Assembly: GCF_000721705.1 (NCBI RefSeq)
Contig: NZ_JOJL01000008.1
Location: forward strand, 186,001 to 250,000
From: Actinoplanes subtropicus
GTDB taxonomy: Bacteria > Actinomycetota > Actinomycetes > Mycobacteriales > Micromonosporaceae
Direction of reading: 5' to 3'
DNA length: 64,000 bases
Below are positions 63,801 through 64,000 of the stretch, piece by piece. Within the stretch, counting starts at the first letter, position 1. Every line of letters begins with the position of its first letter. The notes under the pieces were generated by a model. That model did no database searches, was not told the DNA's origin, and saw only the letters and a list, made by a program, of their open reading frames with translations. The position numbers and the translations under genes are program-made.

Positions 63801-64000
63801 CGAGGCCAACACGGCCGCCGCCAACGCCTCGGCGCTGGCCGCCGCGGCCACCGGCGACGCCAAGATCGCCGCGCAGGCCGCCGCGGACGCCGCCACCAGC
63901 GCGGCCGCCGCGGCCAAGTCCGCCCGGGACGCCCGCGCCTCGGCGGCGGCCGCGGCGAACGACGCGGCCGCGGCGGCGACCGCGGCCGCGGCGACCTCGA
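60877..64000 (+). CDS. large secreted protein: N-terminal domain, ricin-type lectin, Ala-rich coiled coil (3' end beyond window)
   Basis: Open from ATG 60877 (Shine-Dalgarno GGGGGAAGG) to the window edge, more than 1,040 codons. A Sec signal peptide (SVAAALAALTITVLAPAHAAHA) is followed by about 320 residues of an unrecognised extracellular domain. Next comes a ricin B-type beta-trefoil (about residues 356-485) with Cys pairs and QxW-like repeats (ATTLCMDNAGG, NRCLDLNGS, NQHWQWQ, KKCLNFATA). From about residue 500 the sequence is Ala/Gln/Asp/Lys-rich and almost certainly a long coiled coil. This plan is seen in secreted actinobacterial proteins that end in a toxin or enzyme domain; that end is not visible. 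Confidence 0.85.
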   Translation, partial: MRAARWVNSVAAALAALTITVLAPAHAAHADTGDTWVYPNRLDDGQTAPRLDRCRLGFVLQAGGPEIKKVAQAGLVGTDAQMHTAADPSYWNNTPLSAAYDKDQASRSAEWDTLYARKNVWSQSIPARFTIPTETVTGFQWAPDFYGDLGITGFYVDQFFSGEDKLYTDLAPIASADAVAQGNQLADQQHLYNGEDTAPHSTQEYISWGALGDQDAFGNGSISTGNHHADDLREFLQFGGFPKTALTPGTAEYRFEVEALKQRFSSCDAENPLDPNHVLANVTKTAGAEWRAELDSQATQRGAIVDAQVKAYNDLESAAIAMGEAVGQSWIAGQLSKWQACYTAGGYCWAGSGPITFKYKSATTLCMDNAGGSSANNNKIQLSACNNGTAQKFRPGVMANYLDGTLINTGTNRCLDLNGSNVVLNACTSGKANQHWQWQSTTGNTRLYNVGAKKCLNFATATSGLQATVQACSGGTTQQLVSAQDNTSTGTGNDQLDWPKAADFTYAANEIKNAQTRAAAQLTIANNASADAQTQATAVTTAQNAAAAIATANDYPVGRGLAYAQQSAQVTKASAAGAAAAAKATATALQATKAAVADSATLISLAQTQAKAMQAEYAKNAAQEAARQAKAEADSAAAEAQAAAADAATAKAKRAVAEQARATAQVAADKAAAQRQIAEQQRQVAAQQRAIAEQKHAEASAADADAQRQQGIAASARQQAEADAQTAADRDFDAQSAANQARIYRETAENAARQRDALASRAAAMQSRANADDGTDDAAASRQAANDAQAAADQGKAAADKAQQDADTATAAAEAAREAATRAHAAAARSLAAANEADKQVAVTRAAMLTAHSAAADALAAAKDAKTHADNADADAAAAAADMRAAAQQAAAAKTAADAAVAQSAITAGRAYATAQAAVAARDSAAQVAAPANTAVGLGAPFVDRDSAAALAVLVGQGALTVAQQQAAAAQARSDEANTAAANASALAAAATGDAKIAAQAAADAATSAAAAAKSARDARASAAAAANDAAAAATAAAATS

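Overview
The window is very GC-rich, with GTG and TTG starts, ATGA/GTGA gene overlaps and C or G at most third codon positions. WhiB and BldM-type regulators, CIRCE-controlled groESL, a GuaB3 paralogue, a DUF5319 protein and standalone PspC proteins point to a filamentous actinobacterium. I infer a member of the Micromonosporaceae (Actinoplanes-like), from gene content only. The order tsaE-tsaB-rimI-tsaD / groES-groEL / whiB / DUF5319 / guaB-guaB3 resembles the Mycobacterium tuberculosis Rv3410c-Rv3423c region as I remember it. The order pcrA / M23 / icmB-like / sucCD / purNH / mdh resembles Streptomyces. This is therefore mostly conserved core chromosome with local insertions.

Layout. 1-3.7 kb: the t6A tRNA-modification cluster with ung nested inside it. 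3.8-7.2 kb: a heterodimeric ABC exporter. 7.2-8.0 kb: a degenerate repeat patch, a DUF1707 gene and a remnant of a LuxR-type regulator. 8.0-10.3 kb: groESL with a promoter lying between and under two CIRCE operators. 10.3-12.0 kb: a methyltransferase and a YbaK deacylase. 12.4-16.9 kb: a xylose-type ABC importer with a ROK repressor. 16.9-21.2 kb: a TPR-like protein, an inactive-looking M16 protein and a membrane sulfite-oxidase-type molybdoenzyme. 21.4-30.1 kb: whiB, a BldM-like regulator, DUF5319, guaB, guaB3, an M1 lipoprotein, an LCP protein and guaA. 30.1-38.9 kb: PspC proteins, two double-Nudix proteins, pssA and psd, and a PspC-sensor two-component system. 39.0-44.7 kb: an oligopeptide ABC operon. 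44.7-45.4 kb: gene-free tandem repeats. 45.4-48.6 kb: chorismate mutase with a candidate leader peptide, a metallopeptidase and a beta-helix lipoprotein. 48.6-60.7 kb: pcrA, an M23 endopeptidase, an icmB-like gene, sucCD, a DUF6350 gene, purN, purH, a pentapeptide-repeat gene and mdh. From 60.9 kb to the edge: a huge secreted lectin/Ala-rich coiled-coil protein, cut by the window end.

The metabolic genes are linked by function. guaB/guaB3/guaA and purN/purH supply purines, sucCD and mdh belong to the TCA cycle, and pssA and psd make phosphatidylethanolamine from opposite strands across a shared terminator. Psd sits downstream of PspC/toastrack-type membrane proteins that are divergent from the PspC histidine kinase, which suggests an envelope-stress module.

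The most unusual observations are these. (1) A 31-nt identical, codon-atypical stretch occurs in the same reading frame inside both pcrA and purH. (2) A 17-codon leader ORF with tandem TTT Phe codons and hairpins lies upstream of chorismate mutase. (3) The two ABC exporter subunits have complementary decay that should leave exactly one working ATP site. (4) Psd carries an added Rossmann-like domain. (5) Two gene-free patches consist of degenerate short tandem repeats. No tRNA, rRNA, intact IS element, CRISPR array or secondary-metabolite cluster was seen.
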